Positions 32,274 through 40,742 of a stretch of 64,000 nt of DNA are shown here, piece by piece (the stretch's first letter is position 1; each line of letters opens with the position of its first letter). Made by a program: the position numbers and the translations under genes. Source of the DNA: Actinomycetota bacterium (GTDB lineage: Bacteria > Actinomycetota > Acidimicrobiia > Acidimicrobiales > Ilumatobacteraceae); NCBI GenBank assembly GCA_009702045.1, contig WLIV01000006.1:62001-126000 (forward strand), written 5' to 3'. The notes beneath the pieces were generated by a model. The model worked only from the letters and a program-made list of their open reading frames with translations. It was not told the origin of the DNA and did no database searches.

Positions 32274-32279
32274 GGAGGC

Positions 32280-32285
32280 ATCCTA
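32280..32285 (-). promoter_or_regulatory. Candidate -10 box for the TetR gene
   Basis: TAGGAT on the minus strand, six bases before ATG 32273 and overlapping the end of the GNAT gene. It has the same layout as the promoter at 6873. Confidence 0.4.
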
Positions 32286-33026
32286 CCGTTCCGTCTGGAC
32301 GACGTACCCGTGCTCGCACAGCCCCGCAACCGTGCGGCCGGTGGCGAACACGTCCGACAACGCAGCACCCACCTGGCGACGGAGAGCGTCGGCCGTCGGG
32401 GGATCGGCGACGCGTAACGCGTGGTAGTTCGGCGGGATCGGCACGACGAAGTCGGCGTCGGCGGGTGCGACGAAGTCGCCACCGATCGCTCGGTCGAGAC
32501 GCCACGACACCTCCACCCGATCGGTGGTGTCGCCAGTGTTGAACGCGTCGCGGCGATCGCCGTAGCAGTGCGGCAGGAAGCCCACCACGCGGGCGCCGAG
32601 ACGACCGAGGTTGAACCGAGCGTTGCTGAGGAGCATCGGGTCGTACGTCCAGCGCATCTCGGTGATGTCGTGCTCGAGGCACAGCATGCGTTGCGCCAAC
32701 TTCAACGCGAAGCCCACGCCGGCGCCGCGGTCACCGGCCTGCACACCCACCTGGTGTGAATGGAAGTGCACGCCACCGTCCCAGCCCAGCCAGCCCAACG
32801 CGAACCCAATCGGCTGGTCGTGTCGCCAGGCCACGAGCAGGCAGTTGCCGCTGAGCGCCATACCGCGGAGCAGGTTGCGTGGCGGCACGATCTCGGGGCC
32901 CCAGATGGACTCCATCGTGCGTTGCAGGTCGTCCAGCTCATCGGGTGTCGACACGGCTGCCACGTGCACGTCGGCGGCTGCTGCGGCGCGTTCGGCGTCG
33001 GTGCGTGCCACATCCAGCCAGTTCAT
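32283..33026 (-). CDS. GNAT-fold acetyltransferase-like protein (COG3375 type)
   Basis: 247 residues. LLVAWRHDQPIGFALGWLG and HSHQVGVQAGDRGAGVGFALK form the GNAT acetyl-CoA-binding beta-bulge region, followed by MRWTYDPMLLSNARFNLGRLGARV, typical of the COG3375 group of predicted acetyltransferases. Last gene of the coupled operon; its ATG overlaps the M20 peptidase stop by four bases. It may acylate an amino compound released by the peptidases, though nothing in the sequence fixes the substrate. Confidence 0.75.
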   Translation of the reverse strand: MNWLDVARTDAERAAAAADVHVAAVSTPDELDDLQRTMESIWGPEIVPPRNLLRGMALSGNCLLVAWRHDQPIGFALGWLGWDGGVHFHSHQVGVQAGDRGAGVGFALKLAQRMLCLEHDITEMRWTYDPMLLSNARFNLGRLGARVVGFLPHCYGDRRDAFNTGDTTDRVEVSWRLDRAIGGDFVAPADADFVVPIPPNYHALRVADPPTADALRRQVGAALSDVFATGRTVAGLCEHGYVVQTER

Positions 33027-34426
33027 GAGTAGCGCTCCGCGTGGGCCGCCAGCACGTCGACGACGGTGTGCGTCACACGGCGCACCGTGGGCAGGTGCAG
33101 GAACTCGTTGGGGCCGTGGGCGTTCGAGTCCGGCCCCAGCACGCCAATCAGCAGGAACTGCGTTGCGGGCATCGTCTCGCCGAGCATTCCCATGAACGGG
33201 ATCGTGCCGCCGACACCGCACGAGGCGGAGGGGAGGCCCCAGTGGCGGCTGCTGGCGCCGTCGACCGCATCGAACAACCACGGCTCGAACGCCGGTGATG
33301 CCCATCCTGGGCCGCGTGCCCCCACGTTCGTCCGTACCGATGCGCCGTGCGGCGGGTCGGCCTCGAGCACCGACCGCATCTCCTCGCCCACGGCGTGGAC
33401 ATCAGCGGTGGGCGGGATGCGGAGCGACAACTTCACCGAGAGCCGCGACCGGAACACGTTGCCGGCGTCGGCCACTGCTGGCAGGCCGTCGACGCCGATC
33501 ACCTCGAGTGCTGGCCGCCAGGTCTCGTTGACCAACTCTTCGGTGGGTGTGGCGCCCATCGGCCGCACACCGGGGACCGGCCGGAACGATGTGGACAATG
33601 CTGGGAAGGCTGCGGCCGCCACGGCGGCTTCGTCCAGTCTGTTCGCCGGGATCTCGACGTTCGCCGTCTGCAGCAGCACGCGGCCCGACTGCGAGTCCTC
33701 GATGCGATCGAGCAGTTCGCGCAGGATGCGAAACGAGCTGGGCAGGACGCCGCTGGCGCGGCCGCTGTGCGGGTCGTCGGCGCATACGTCGATGTGCAGA
33801 ACGCCGCCGCACACACCGCGCGTGCTGGTGGTGGTCCAGAGCCGGTCGTAGCTCTCGCAGAACGAGTCGAGCCCGATCACCAGATCGGCGACACCGATAC
33901 GCGGGAACAGTCGCTCCAGGTGTTGGGCGAGGTGAACGCTGGAGCTCTCCTCACTCGCTTCGATGAGGATGCACACCCGGCCGTGTCGGCGACCCTCCGA
34001 CTGTGCGCAGGCAACGGCGATGACGGCCGCGAACACGGAGTAGCCGTCGTCGGCGCCGCCACGGCCGTAGAGACGATCGCCACGCAGGACCGGCTTCCAC
34101 GGTCCGAGACCCTCCGACCAGGGTTCCATTTCGGGCTGCTTGTCGAGGTGCCCGTAGATCAACACGGTTCGTTGCGACAGCGCTGCGTCGGTGGCCGACA
34201 CTTCGATGAACAGCACAGGTGTGAGCCCGTCGGCCTCGACCAGTTCAACGGTCATCCCGGCGATGGCCTGTGCTGTCGCCCAGTCGCGTAGCAGGACGGC
34301 TGCTCGTCGGAGATGCCCGGTCTGCTGCCACTCGGGATCGAACATTGGCGACCGGGCGGGGATCGAGATGTACTCCTGCATCACCGGCAGCGCCAGGTTC
34401 CATTCGTGCTCGATGAACGTGGTCAT
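33023..34426 (-). CDS. M20 family metallopeptidase
   Basis: 467 residues, CNDP/dipeptidase-like. YGHLDKQPEMEPW gives the first metal His and Asp, GRGGADDGYS the bridging Asp, and EASEESSS the catalytic Glu pair. VIGLDSF and NAHGPNEFLH complete the binuclear zinc site. A dimerisation lid lies at about 205-320. No signal peptide. ATGA overlaps link it to the genes on both sides. Probably a dipeptidase or aminoacylase acting late in peptide breakdown. Confidence 0.9.
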   Translation of the reverse strand: MTTFIEHEWNLALPVMQEYISIPARSPMFDPEWQQTGHLRRAAVLLRDWATAQAIAGMTVELVEADGLTPVLFIEVSATDAALSQRTVLIYGHLDKQPEMEPWSEGLGPWKPVLRGDRLYGRGGADDGYSVFAAVIAVACAQSEGRRHGRVCILIEASEESSSVHLAQHLERLFPRIGVADLVIGLDSFCESYDRLWTTTSTRGVCGGVLHIDVCADDPHSGRASGVLPSSFRILRELLDRIEDSQSGRVLLQTANVEIPANRLDEAAVAAAAFPALSTSFRPVPGVRPMGATPTEELVNETWRPALEVIGVDGLPAVADAGNVFRSRLSVKLSLRIPPTADVHAVGEEMRSVLEADPPHGASVRTNVGARGPGWASPAFEPWLFDAVDGASSRHWGLPSASCGVGGTIPFMGMLGETMPATQFLLIGVLGPDSNAHGPNEFLHLPTVRRVTHTVVDVLAAHAERYS

Positions 34427-35811
34427 GGTGTCTCCTCCTGGGAGGTGGGTTCGAACGCCATCAATTCGTTGCCGCCCACCATCACGGCCACCCTGGCCAC
34501 CTTTGCGCCGTCGAGGTGGAACTCCAGTGTGGCTCCCGACTCCTCGTCGAGGAACGTCGTGTCGCCCAATGGGAACATGCGCCGCCGACCGTACGGGGCG
34601 GGGCTGAACAGCTCACCGTCGACGAACTCCAGCTTCATGCGGAGATCGAACGGGCCGCTGTAGCGACCTGTGTACGACTGCAGCACCGCCGGGTCGACAT
34701 CGACCACGTCGAGCTGGATGGTGTCGACCTCACCCCAGTCGTACACGTCGGCGACGCCACGGCGGAACTCGCCGCACAACGTGGTGCCACCGTCGCCGTT
34801 GGTCATCATCACCATGCCGCTGCTGCCGTCGAGCAACGCGTCGAGTTGGCTGCGGAAGCCGGCGTTGCTGCCGCCGTGACCGAACCGTCGGTGTGCGCCC
34901 GCGCCGGCCATCTCCGGGCCCAGGCCGAACGGGCCGGGTGTCATCTCGGTGGTCATCAGCCTGGCCGTGGCCGGGGAGATCGGGCCGTCCGGTGAACCAC
35001 CGAGCACACGTTGCATCCCGAGGATCCAACGCGCCAGGTCGGTGGCGGTGGTCCACAACCCGGCGGCCTGCAACTCCGGGTAGTTGTGCCAGCCCCCTGC
35101 GATCGGCTGGCCATCGGCGGTGTGGCCGGTTGCCGCTCTCGTTGCGCGATGTGCGCCGATCGGTTGCTCGAACGAGCTGTCGGTCATGCCGAACGGGCGC
35201 AGCACGAGGTCGTAGATGACACTGGCGAACTCGCGGCCGGTGACATCGCACACGAGTTGCTGCACGATGGTGGTGCCGCCGCCAGAGTACTGACCAACGG
35301 TTCCCGGAGCAGCGAACGACTCGACCCTCGGCGTGTTGGAGGGTGGCCGGCCCGAGAGCACGTCGGTGACGGTCGGCAGGGGAGTGCCGATGGGGTATCC
35401 GGGGAATCCGGGAACGGTGGTGCCGGCGGTGTGGCTGAGCAGGTGGCGCAGCGTTACCGGTGTGGTGCGTGTGTGCTCGCTGTCGGGGAACCGCCACGAC
35501 GTGAGCTGTTCGTTGACGTCGCGGTCGAGGTCGAGGTCGCCGTGTTCCACCAACGCCATGACGCCCACGGCAGCGACGGCCTTGCTGATCGAGGCGGCCT
35601 GGAACAACGTGGATGCGGTGACCGGCGCCCCACCTGTTCCGGTTGAGCCGTACTCGGCCGTCCACTCGATGGTGCCGTCGGAGACCACGGCACATGCCGC
35701 GCCGGGCACCTGGTAGCGCCGCATGCGATCAGCGATGGGGTGCGTCTCCGCGGGGCGCCCCTTGACCTGTAACGCTGGCATCAGCCGTTGTTCGACGAGG
35801 TGCTGCTTCAT
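34423..35811 (-). CDS. Serine hydrolase, beta-lactamase / S12 family
   Basis: 462 residues. S74-I-S-K77 is the nucleophile motif, GQYSGGGTTIVQQ has the catalytic Tyr, and RFGHGGSNAGF replaces KTG. The C-terminal 110 residues form a beta-barrel domain like that of the 26543 hydrolase, to which this protein is clearly related in motif order. Cytoplasmic. Coupled by ATGA overlaps to both neighbours. Candidate amidase, D-aminopeptidase or MlrB-like peptidase. Confidence 0.87.
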   Translation of the reverse strand: MKQHLVEQRLMPALQVKGRPAETHPIADRMRRYQVPGAACAVVSDGTIEWTAEYGSTGTGGAPVTASTLFQAASISKAVAAVGVMALVEHGDLDLDRDVNEQLTSWRFPDSEHTRTTPVTLRHLLSHTAGTTVPGFPGYPIGTPLPTVTDVLSGRPPSNTPRVESFAAPGTVGQYSGGGTTIVQQLVCDVTGREFASVIYDLVLRPFGMTDSSFEQPIGAHRATRAATGHTADGQPIAGGWHNYPELQAAGLWTTATDLARWILGMQRVLGGSPDGPISPATARLMTTEMTPGPFGLGPEMAGAGAHRRFGHGGSNAGFRSQLDALLDGSSGMVMMTNGDGGTTLCGEFRRGVADVYDWGEVDTIQLDVVDVDPAVLQSYTGRYSGPFDLRMKLEFVDGELFSPAPYGRRRMFPLGDTTFLDEESGATLEFHLDGAKVARVAVMVGGNELMAFEPTSQEETP

Positions 35812-36920
35812 GTGGCGGTCGCGTTCGCAATAGCGACCAGACCGGCGTCGATCACGGCCTGCACGGTGCCCGTGACGATGCGGTCAGGTCGGCGATCGGC
35901 CTGGTTGATGGTGCCGGTGATGGTGAGGCCGGACACGGGATCGATGTGCATCCATGCGCCCCAGTGGCCACGGTGACCGCGCAGCAGCACACCCTCCAGG
36001 TTGCGGGCCTCCACACCACACCCGTAGCCGAGATAACCCGGTGAGTGCAGTGCGGGATCGAGTGTGCGGAACTGCCAGGCGAGCAGTTCCTCGAGCCAGC
36101 GACCCGTGAGCAGTCGGCCGCCGATCAGACCCTGTGCGAAGCGCGCCAGGTCGTCGAGATCGCTGACCAGTCCGCCGCCCGCCCAGTCGGCGGTGCCGTG
36201 GATGGAGGAGGTGTCGATGACACCTTCGTGGGTGTGCGTGAGCGTCGGGCCGCGGTGTGCCTCGTGACCCTCCAGATAGGTGGTGTGCAACTGCAACGGC
36301 TCGAGCACACGTGCTCGGTACGCCTCATGGAGTGTCCGCCCGTCGAGGTGTTCGATGATCAGCCCCAGCAGCACGTAGCCGGTGTCGCTGTAGGCATAGC
36401 CGTAGCCGCCACCCGGCGGGAAGCGCGGTGTGCCCCACACGATGGAGCCTTCGAGCATCTCGCGTGGGGTCCAGGGTCGCGCCGGGTTCTTGATGATCGT
36501 GCCGATGAATCCGTCTGACATGGCGTAGTCGAACAGGCCGGAGGAATGGGTGAGTAACTGGCGAACGGTGATCTGCCCGCCGTAGGACACGCCGTCGAGT
36601 ATGTGCAGCCGAGGCACGATGTCGAGGTACTCGGCGGGCAGATGCGCCGACATCAGGTCGTCGAGACCAAGGCGACCTTCGCAGGCCAACTGCAGCACGA
36701 CCACAGCCGTGAAGGTCTTGGTGATGCTGGCGGTGCGGAACGGGGAGTGAACCGTTGCCGGTGCCCCGCCGATCTCGATTCCTCCGGCAGCGTGGTGCCA
36801 CACACCGGCATTCGGCACCTCGACGCGCAGCAGGCAGGCGGCGCCGTCCACCTGTGCTTCGGTGTCGACCAGTGCTTGCAGGCGGCGACCCAGCAGGTCG
36901 TCGGCGGGTGATGTGGTCAT
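35808..36920 (-). CDS. Serine hydrolase, beta-lactamase / S12 family (shorter type)
   Basis: 370 residues, without the C-terminal barrel domain of the other two. S65-I-T-K68 (SxxK), YAYSDTGYVLLG (YxN-like) and RGHRGHWGAW (HxG) form the active site. LTHSSGLFDYAM is the usual D-alanyl-D-alanine-carboxypeptidase-like loop. No signal peptide, so it is not a cell-wall enzyme. Start and stop both overlap neighbours by four bases. Confidence 0.87.
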   Translation of the reverse strand: MTTSPADDLLGRRLQALVDTEAQVDGAACLLRVEVPNAGVWHHAAGGIEIGGAPATVHSPFRTASITKTFTAVVVLQLACEGRLGLDDLMSAHLPAEYLDIVPRLHILDGVSYGGQITVRQLLTHSSGLFDYAMSDGFIGTIIKNPARPWTPREMLEGSIVWGTPRFPPGGGYGYAYSDTGYVLLGLIIEHLDGRTLHEAYRARVLEPLQLHTTYLEGHEAHRGPTLTHTHEGVIDTSSIHGTADWAGGGLVSDLDDLARFAQGLIGGRLLTGRWLEELLAWQFRTLDPALHSPGYLGYGCGVEARNLEGVLLRGHRGHWGAWMHIDPVSGLTITGTINQADRRPDRIVTGTVQAVIDAGLVAIANATAT

Positions 36921-37888
36921 CCGCTGCTCCGTTCTCCGTGATGATGTGGAAGGGCATGGCTGCGAAACAGCGCTGCTGCTGCGTCGCGGTCGGCGGTCGA
37001 CCCCAGCGCGGCCATCGCCAACAGCCGCGCCTTCTGCGCGGTGAGTCCTCCGGCGCCGACACCGCCGAGGAACTCCATTGCTTCGTTACGCGACGTGGGC
37101 GTGAACACTCTCGACGCCAGCACGACGAGGAGGCCGCGTTGCCATGCCTCGTGGACAGGACCCCATGCGGCGTTCGGAATGTTGAGGTCGCCGAACCCTT
37201 CGACGACCAGGCCGCGGGCACCGGTCGCAGCGCGTTCGATCACCGCCGCATCGATACCTGGATAGCACGAGATGAGGGGTACCTCGTCGGCAAGTGCCGA
37301 CACCGGCAACCCGCGTGGCGGCACACCGCCACCGTCGATGGAGTTCCCCGATGGCAGCACGCGGCCGACCGGCTCGTACGGGAACGAGTCGAAGGCATCG
37401 ACCGACGCCGCCGAGCGCTTGCCGACGAACGGCGCAGTGTGCAGCACCCCCTCCATGCACACGAGCACACCGGAGGTGGCCCGCCGCCACGACCGGGCGG
37501 TGGCGATTGCGTCGCGCAAGTTCTGCGGACCGTCGGGCTGCGGGTGCGAGTGCACACGCATCGACCCCGTGAAGACGACTGGCCCACGACCAGCGGCCGG
37601 ATCAAGCAGGTGAGTGACATACGCCGTCAGTTCCATCGTGTCGGTGCCGTGCACCACCACGACGCCGGTGGCCCCACGATCGAATGCACTGCTGACGTGT
37701 GCCGCCACGGCCACCATGTCGTCGACGTTGAGGTTCGAACTCGGCCCCGCCGCGGCGTCCACCACGTCCACGTCGGAGTATCCGTCACCGAGTTCATCGA
37801 TCAGCTGGCGCACCGAGATGCTCAGCCATTCGCCGCCGTCGAAGTGCGACGTGATGGTGCCACCCGTGGCGATGACGACCACACTCAT
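36917..37888 (-). CDS. Asparaginase / glutaminase family amidohydrolase
   Basis: 323 residues from ATG 37888. ATGGTI (7-12) carries the first catalytic Thr, and HGTDTMELTAY (80-90) the second Thr-Asp pair. No signal peptide, so it is a cytoplasmic type. Members hydrolyse the side-chain amide of Asn or Gln, but distant ones act on other amides. Placed between an M81 peptidase and an S12 hydrolase with ATGA overlaps on both sides, it may act on a peptide-derived amide. Confidence 0.88.
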   Translation of the reverse strand: MSVVVIATGGTITSHFDGGEWLSISVRQLIDELGDGYSDVDVVDAAAGPSSNLNVDDMVAVAAHVSSAFDRGATGVVVVHGTDTMELTAYVTHLLDPAAGRGPVVFTGSMRVHSHPQPDGPQNLRDAIATARSWRRATSGVLVCMEGVLHTAPFVGKRSAASVDAFDSFPYEPVGRVLPSGNSIDGGGVPPRGLPVSALADEVPLISCYPGIDAAVIERAATGARGLVVEGFGDLNIPNAAWGPVHEAWQRGLLVVLASRVFTPTSRNEAMEFLGGVGAGGLTAQKARLLAMAALGSTADRDAAAALFRSHALPHHHGERSSG

Positions 37889-39417
37889 GCTGGCCACCCT
37901 GCAAACACTTCGGCGACGGGCTCGAACGTGTCGACCTGGTCGAGTGGAAGGCTTGGCCGCGGAAGGTGTTGCCACTGCACCGTGTGCAGCTCACAGGTGG
38001 CCACACCGGGTGCGCCGACCTCGATGATCTGATCGTCGCGGAACAGGTGAGCGAAGCCGGCGCGGAAGTGGCCGCGCGACTTCACCACCACCACGCTGGC
38101 CGTGGTGGGATCGAGGCCCACGTGCAGCAGCGTGTCGTCATCGGCGCACTGCACCGGATGCGCAGACATCGCGATGCGCACGCCGCGTGGGCCACCCACG
38201 TGCAAGAGCAGTGCACAGCAGCGACTGGTGTGCCGATGACTTCCTGCGTACATACCTTTGGTGGGAACGAGCTGATCGCTGACGAGTGCGAGCACGGTGG
38301 CACGTGCTTCGAACGGTACGGCGAGCGGGCGTGTGCTGTCGCGGTTGAACACCACGTCGATCTCTGCGCCGATGCCGGCATCCCACGCTTGCCCGACGAC
38401 GGCTGCGTCGCAGTGAAGTCCGATCATCACGTCGTCGACACCGGCCGCTGCCAGCGCTGCCAGCACGAACGTAGAGTTGCCGGGTGCCCCGCCACCGGGG
38501 TTGTCGGCGACGTCGGCGAGCAACAGTGGTTCGTGGCGGCCCGCCGAGGCCTCGGCGGCCAGGGCCACGGACTCGGCGAGCGGGGTCGTGTGCATGCGGT
38601 AGCGATCGCGCAACGACCAGGCGAGTGACGCCAGTTCGTTCACCACGGCGGTGGCCCGCACTGCGTCGTCGGCGGTGACACATACGCACACCCCGGCGTC
38701 GGGTGAGTCTCCGAGTGAGAAACCGCCGAAGACACTGACGTTCCACACATCGCCAACGCACATCCGCTCGGCGGCCTGCCGCAGATCTCCCATCGGTTCG
38801 CCCTCGGTGGTGAGCTGCGCGATCTGTGGCAGCACCAGCGGTGTGACCGCTTTGGCGATGACGGGTCGTTGCGGGCCGAGCAGTCGGACCATGTGGTCGG
38901 CCAACTCCACGAGGCGTTCGGCGATGTCGATGTGTGGGTTGGTGCGGTAGCCCACGAGCACGTCGACCGACGCGCACATCAGGTGCGACACGTTGGCGTG
39001 GAAGTCGAGGATGATGCCGATGGGCACGCCGCCGCCCACCTCGGCACGCAGCGCTGCGAGGTACGTGCCGTCGGGGTCGAGATCGTCAGTGGTGCGTCCG
39101 GCTCCGTGGCCCAGCACGGCGAGGCCGTCGAGCGGCCCGGCGTCGCGGACGGCCTGCACGGCCTCGGCGACGATGGTGCGGAAGTGCTCACCGTCGAGTG
39201 GCCCGGAGGCGCCGAACTCCCACGAGGGCAGGTCGACGACCTCTACCCCTGCGGTCTGCAAGCGGGCGACCAGCGGTGCGGCTTCCCACGACGCGGCGAG
39301 GCCACCGGGGGTCTGCGATATTTCCAGACCGTGCCCGCGTGTGATCGGGTCGGCGAACGCATTGACCTCGTGGGCGAACCCGACGATGCCGATCCGAGCG
39401 CGTGCCGCAGACGTCAT
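37885..39417 (-). CDS. M81 family metallopeptidase, MlrC (microcystinase C)-like
   Basis: 510 residues. ILDFHANVS provides D138-x-H140 and YRTNPHID provides H162. The 22-residue spacing from H140 to H162 equals that of the zinc ligands reported for Sphingomonas MlrC. DVADNPGGGAPGNST is the hallmark of the second domain. MlrC completes microcystin and nodularin breakdown by cutting linear peptides. The family is broad, so substrate identity is open. Neighbours with four-base overlaps: aminotransferase before, asparaginase after. Confidence 0.9.
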   Translation of the reverse strand: MTSAARARIGIVGFAHEVNAFADPITRGHGLEISQTPGGLAASWEAAPLVARLQTAGVEVVDLPSWEFGASGPLDGEHFRTIVAEAVQAVRDAGPLDGLAVLGHGAGRTTDDLDPDGTYLAALRAEVGGGVPIGIILDFHANVSHLMCASVDVLVGYRTNPHIDIAERLVELADHMVRLLGPQRPVIAKAVTPLVLPQIAQLTTEGEPMGDLRQAAERMCVGDVWNVSVFGGFSLGDSPDAGVCVCVTADDAVRATAVVNELASLAWSLRDRYRMHTTPLAESVALAAEASAGRHEPLLLADVADNPGGGAPGNSTFVLAALAAAGVDDVMIGLHCDAAVVGQAWDAGIGAEIDVVFNRDSTRPLAVPFEARATVLALVSDQLVPTKGMYAGSHRHTSRCCALLLHVGGPRGVRIAMSAHPVQCADDDTLLHVGLDPTTASVVVVKSRGHFRAGFAHLFRDDQIIEVGAPGVATCELHTVQWQHLPRPSLPLDQVDTFEPVAEVFAGWPA

Positions 39418-40742
39418 GCGCTGGCCGCTCCGGCGAGCAGTTTCATGCCGGAGTCCATCGCCGCCAGGGTCTCATCGATGTCGTCCTCGGTCATCGGTGT
39501 GGAGAGCAACAGCATGCCGTGGGGGATGATCGTCACACCGTGGTTCAGCAGATGCTGGTGCAGTGCATAGATCATCTCTGCCTCCCGACGTCGCAACGGG
39601 AGCTCGCGGTAGTTGGAGAACGGGGCGTCGTTGAAGATCATCGCCACCATCGAGGCCACACCGTGCACGCGCCCCGGCAGGCCATTGTCGTGCATCACGC
39701 GGCTGATGCCGTCGCGCAGACGCTCACCGAGACCGGCGAGGCGCACGTAGGCCTCGGGTGTCATCTGCTGCATTGCTGCCAGACCTGCGGCCATCGTCAT
39801 CGGGTTGGCGTTGTAGGTGCCACCGTGCTCCACACGCAACGGCTTCTTCGTTTGGTCGAAGACCTCCATCACATCGGCGCGACCGCCCGTGGCACCCACC
39901 GGCAGACCACCACCGATGATCTTGCCCAGCGACGTGATGTCGGGGATGACGCCAACCTCGCCCTGTGCGCCGTGGTATCCCATGCGGAACGAGAACACCT
40001 CGTCGAACATCAGCAGGATGCCATGGCGCGCGGTGACCTCGCGGATCATCTCGAGGTACTCGCGTGATGCCTGCACGAACCCCATGCGGGAGACGACCGG
40101 GTCGACCACCACGACCGCAAGGTCGTCCTTGTTGGCCTCGAGAATGGCTCGCGTCGCGGCGACGTCGTTGAACGGCAGCACGATGGAATCCTGCAAGACA
40201 CCGCGCGTGATGCCCTCGGTGGCAGCAACTGTTGCCGGGTGTTGGGCATCGCCCCAGTCGGTGGGTGACGGAGCGACGCTGACCTCGATCGGGTCGGCGT
40301 TGCCGTGATAGGCACCCTCCACCTTGGCCACCTTTGGCCGACCGGTGAATGCCTTCGCCGCGCGCAGGCCCATCAACACACCCTCGCTGCCCGAGTTCGA
40401 GAAGCGGATCAGGTCGATACCGGGCACGCGCTCGGTGAGCAGCTCGGCGAGTTCGATCTCCACGAGTGTCGGTTGTCCGACTGCCAAGAGTCGTTGCGCC
40501 TGGTCGGTGATGGCCGCCAGCACGGCCGGGTTCGAGTGCCCGTGGATGAGCGACGACCAGTTGTTGATGTAGTCGATGCGCTCGACGCCCTCGACGTCGG
40601 TGACGCGGCAGCCACGACCCGACGCGGCGTAGATCGGATACGGCTCCATCATCACGCCGACTCGGCTGTTGCCGCCGGGCATCACCTTGCGGCCACGCTC
40701 GAACAACTGCGCGGACAGCGAACTCAGATCCGGGAACATCAC
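39414..40742 (-). CDS. Class III aminotransferase, glutamate-1-semialdehyde-aminomutase-like
   Basis: 442 residues. FSNSGSEGVLMGLRAAKAFTG, DEVFSFRMGYHGAQG and SLGKIIGGGLPVG (Schiff-base Lys) are the landmarks. The haem-pathway enzyme is not expected in a catabolic operon, and this subfamily includes beta-amino-acid transaminases, so a beta-amino acid or omega-amine substrate is plausible. Start GTG 40742 overlaps the ligase stop (GTGA); ATG 40739 is the alternative. PLP-dependent, cytoplasmic. Confidence 0.88.
   Translation of the reverse strand: MMFPDLSSLSAQLFERGRKVMPGGNSRVGVMMEPYPIYAASGRGCRVTDVEGVERIDYINNWSSLIHGHSNPAVLAAITDQAQRLLAVGQPTLVEIELAELLTERVPGIDLIRFSNSGSEGVLMGLRAAKAFTGRPKVAKVEGAYHGNADPIEVSVAPSPTDWGDAQHPATVAATEGITRGVLQDSIVLPFNDVAATRAILEANKDDLAVVVVDPVVSRMGFVQASREYLEMIREVTARHGILLMFDEVFSFRMGYHGAQGEVGVIPDITSLGKIIGGGLPVGATGGRADVMEVFDQTKKPLRVEHGGTYNANPMTMAAGLAAMQQMTPEAYVRLAGLGERLRDGISRVMHDNGLPGRVHGVASMVAMIFNDAPFSNYRELPLRRREAEMIYALHQHLLNHGVTIIPHGMLLLSTPMTEDDIDETLAAMDSGMKLLAGAASA

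Noticed and set aside
39414-40742. Haem-pathway hemL (glutamate-1-semialdehyde aminomutase)
   Set aside because: It sits fully coupled inside a peptide-catabolic operon with no tetrapyrrole genes, so only the family name is used.
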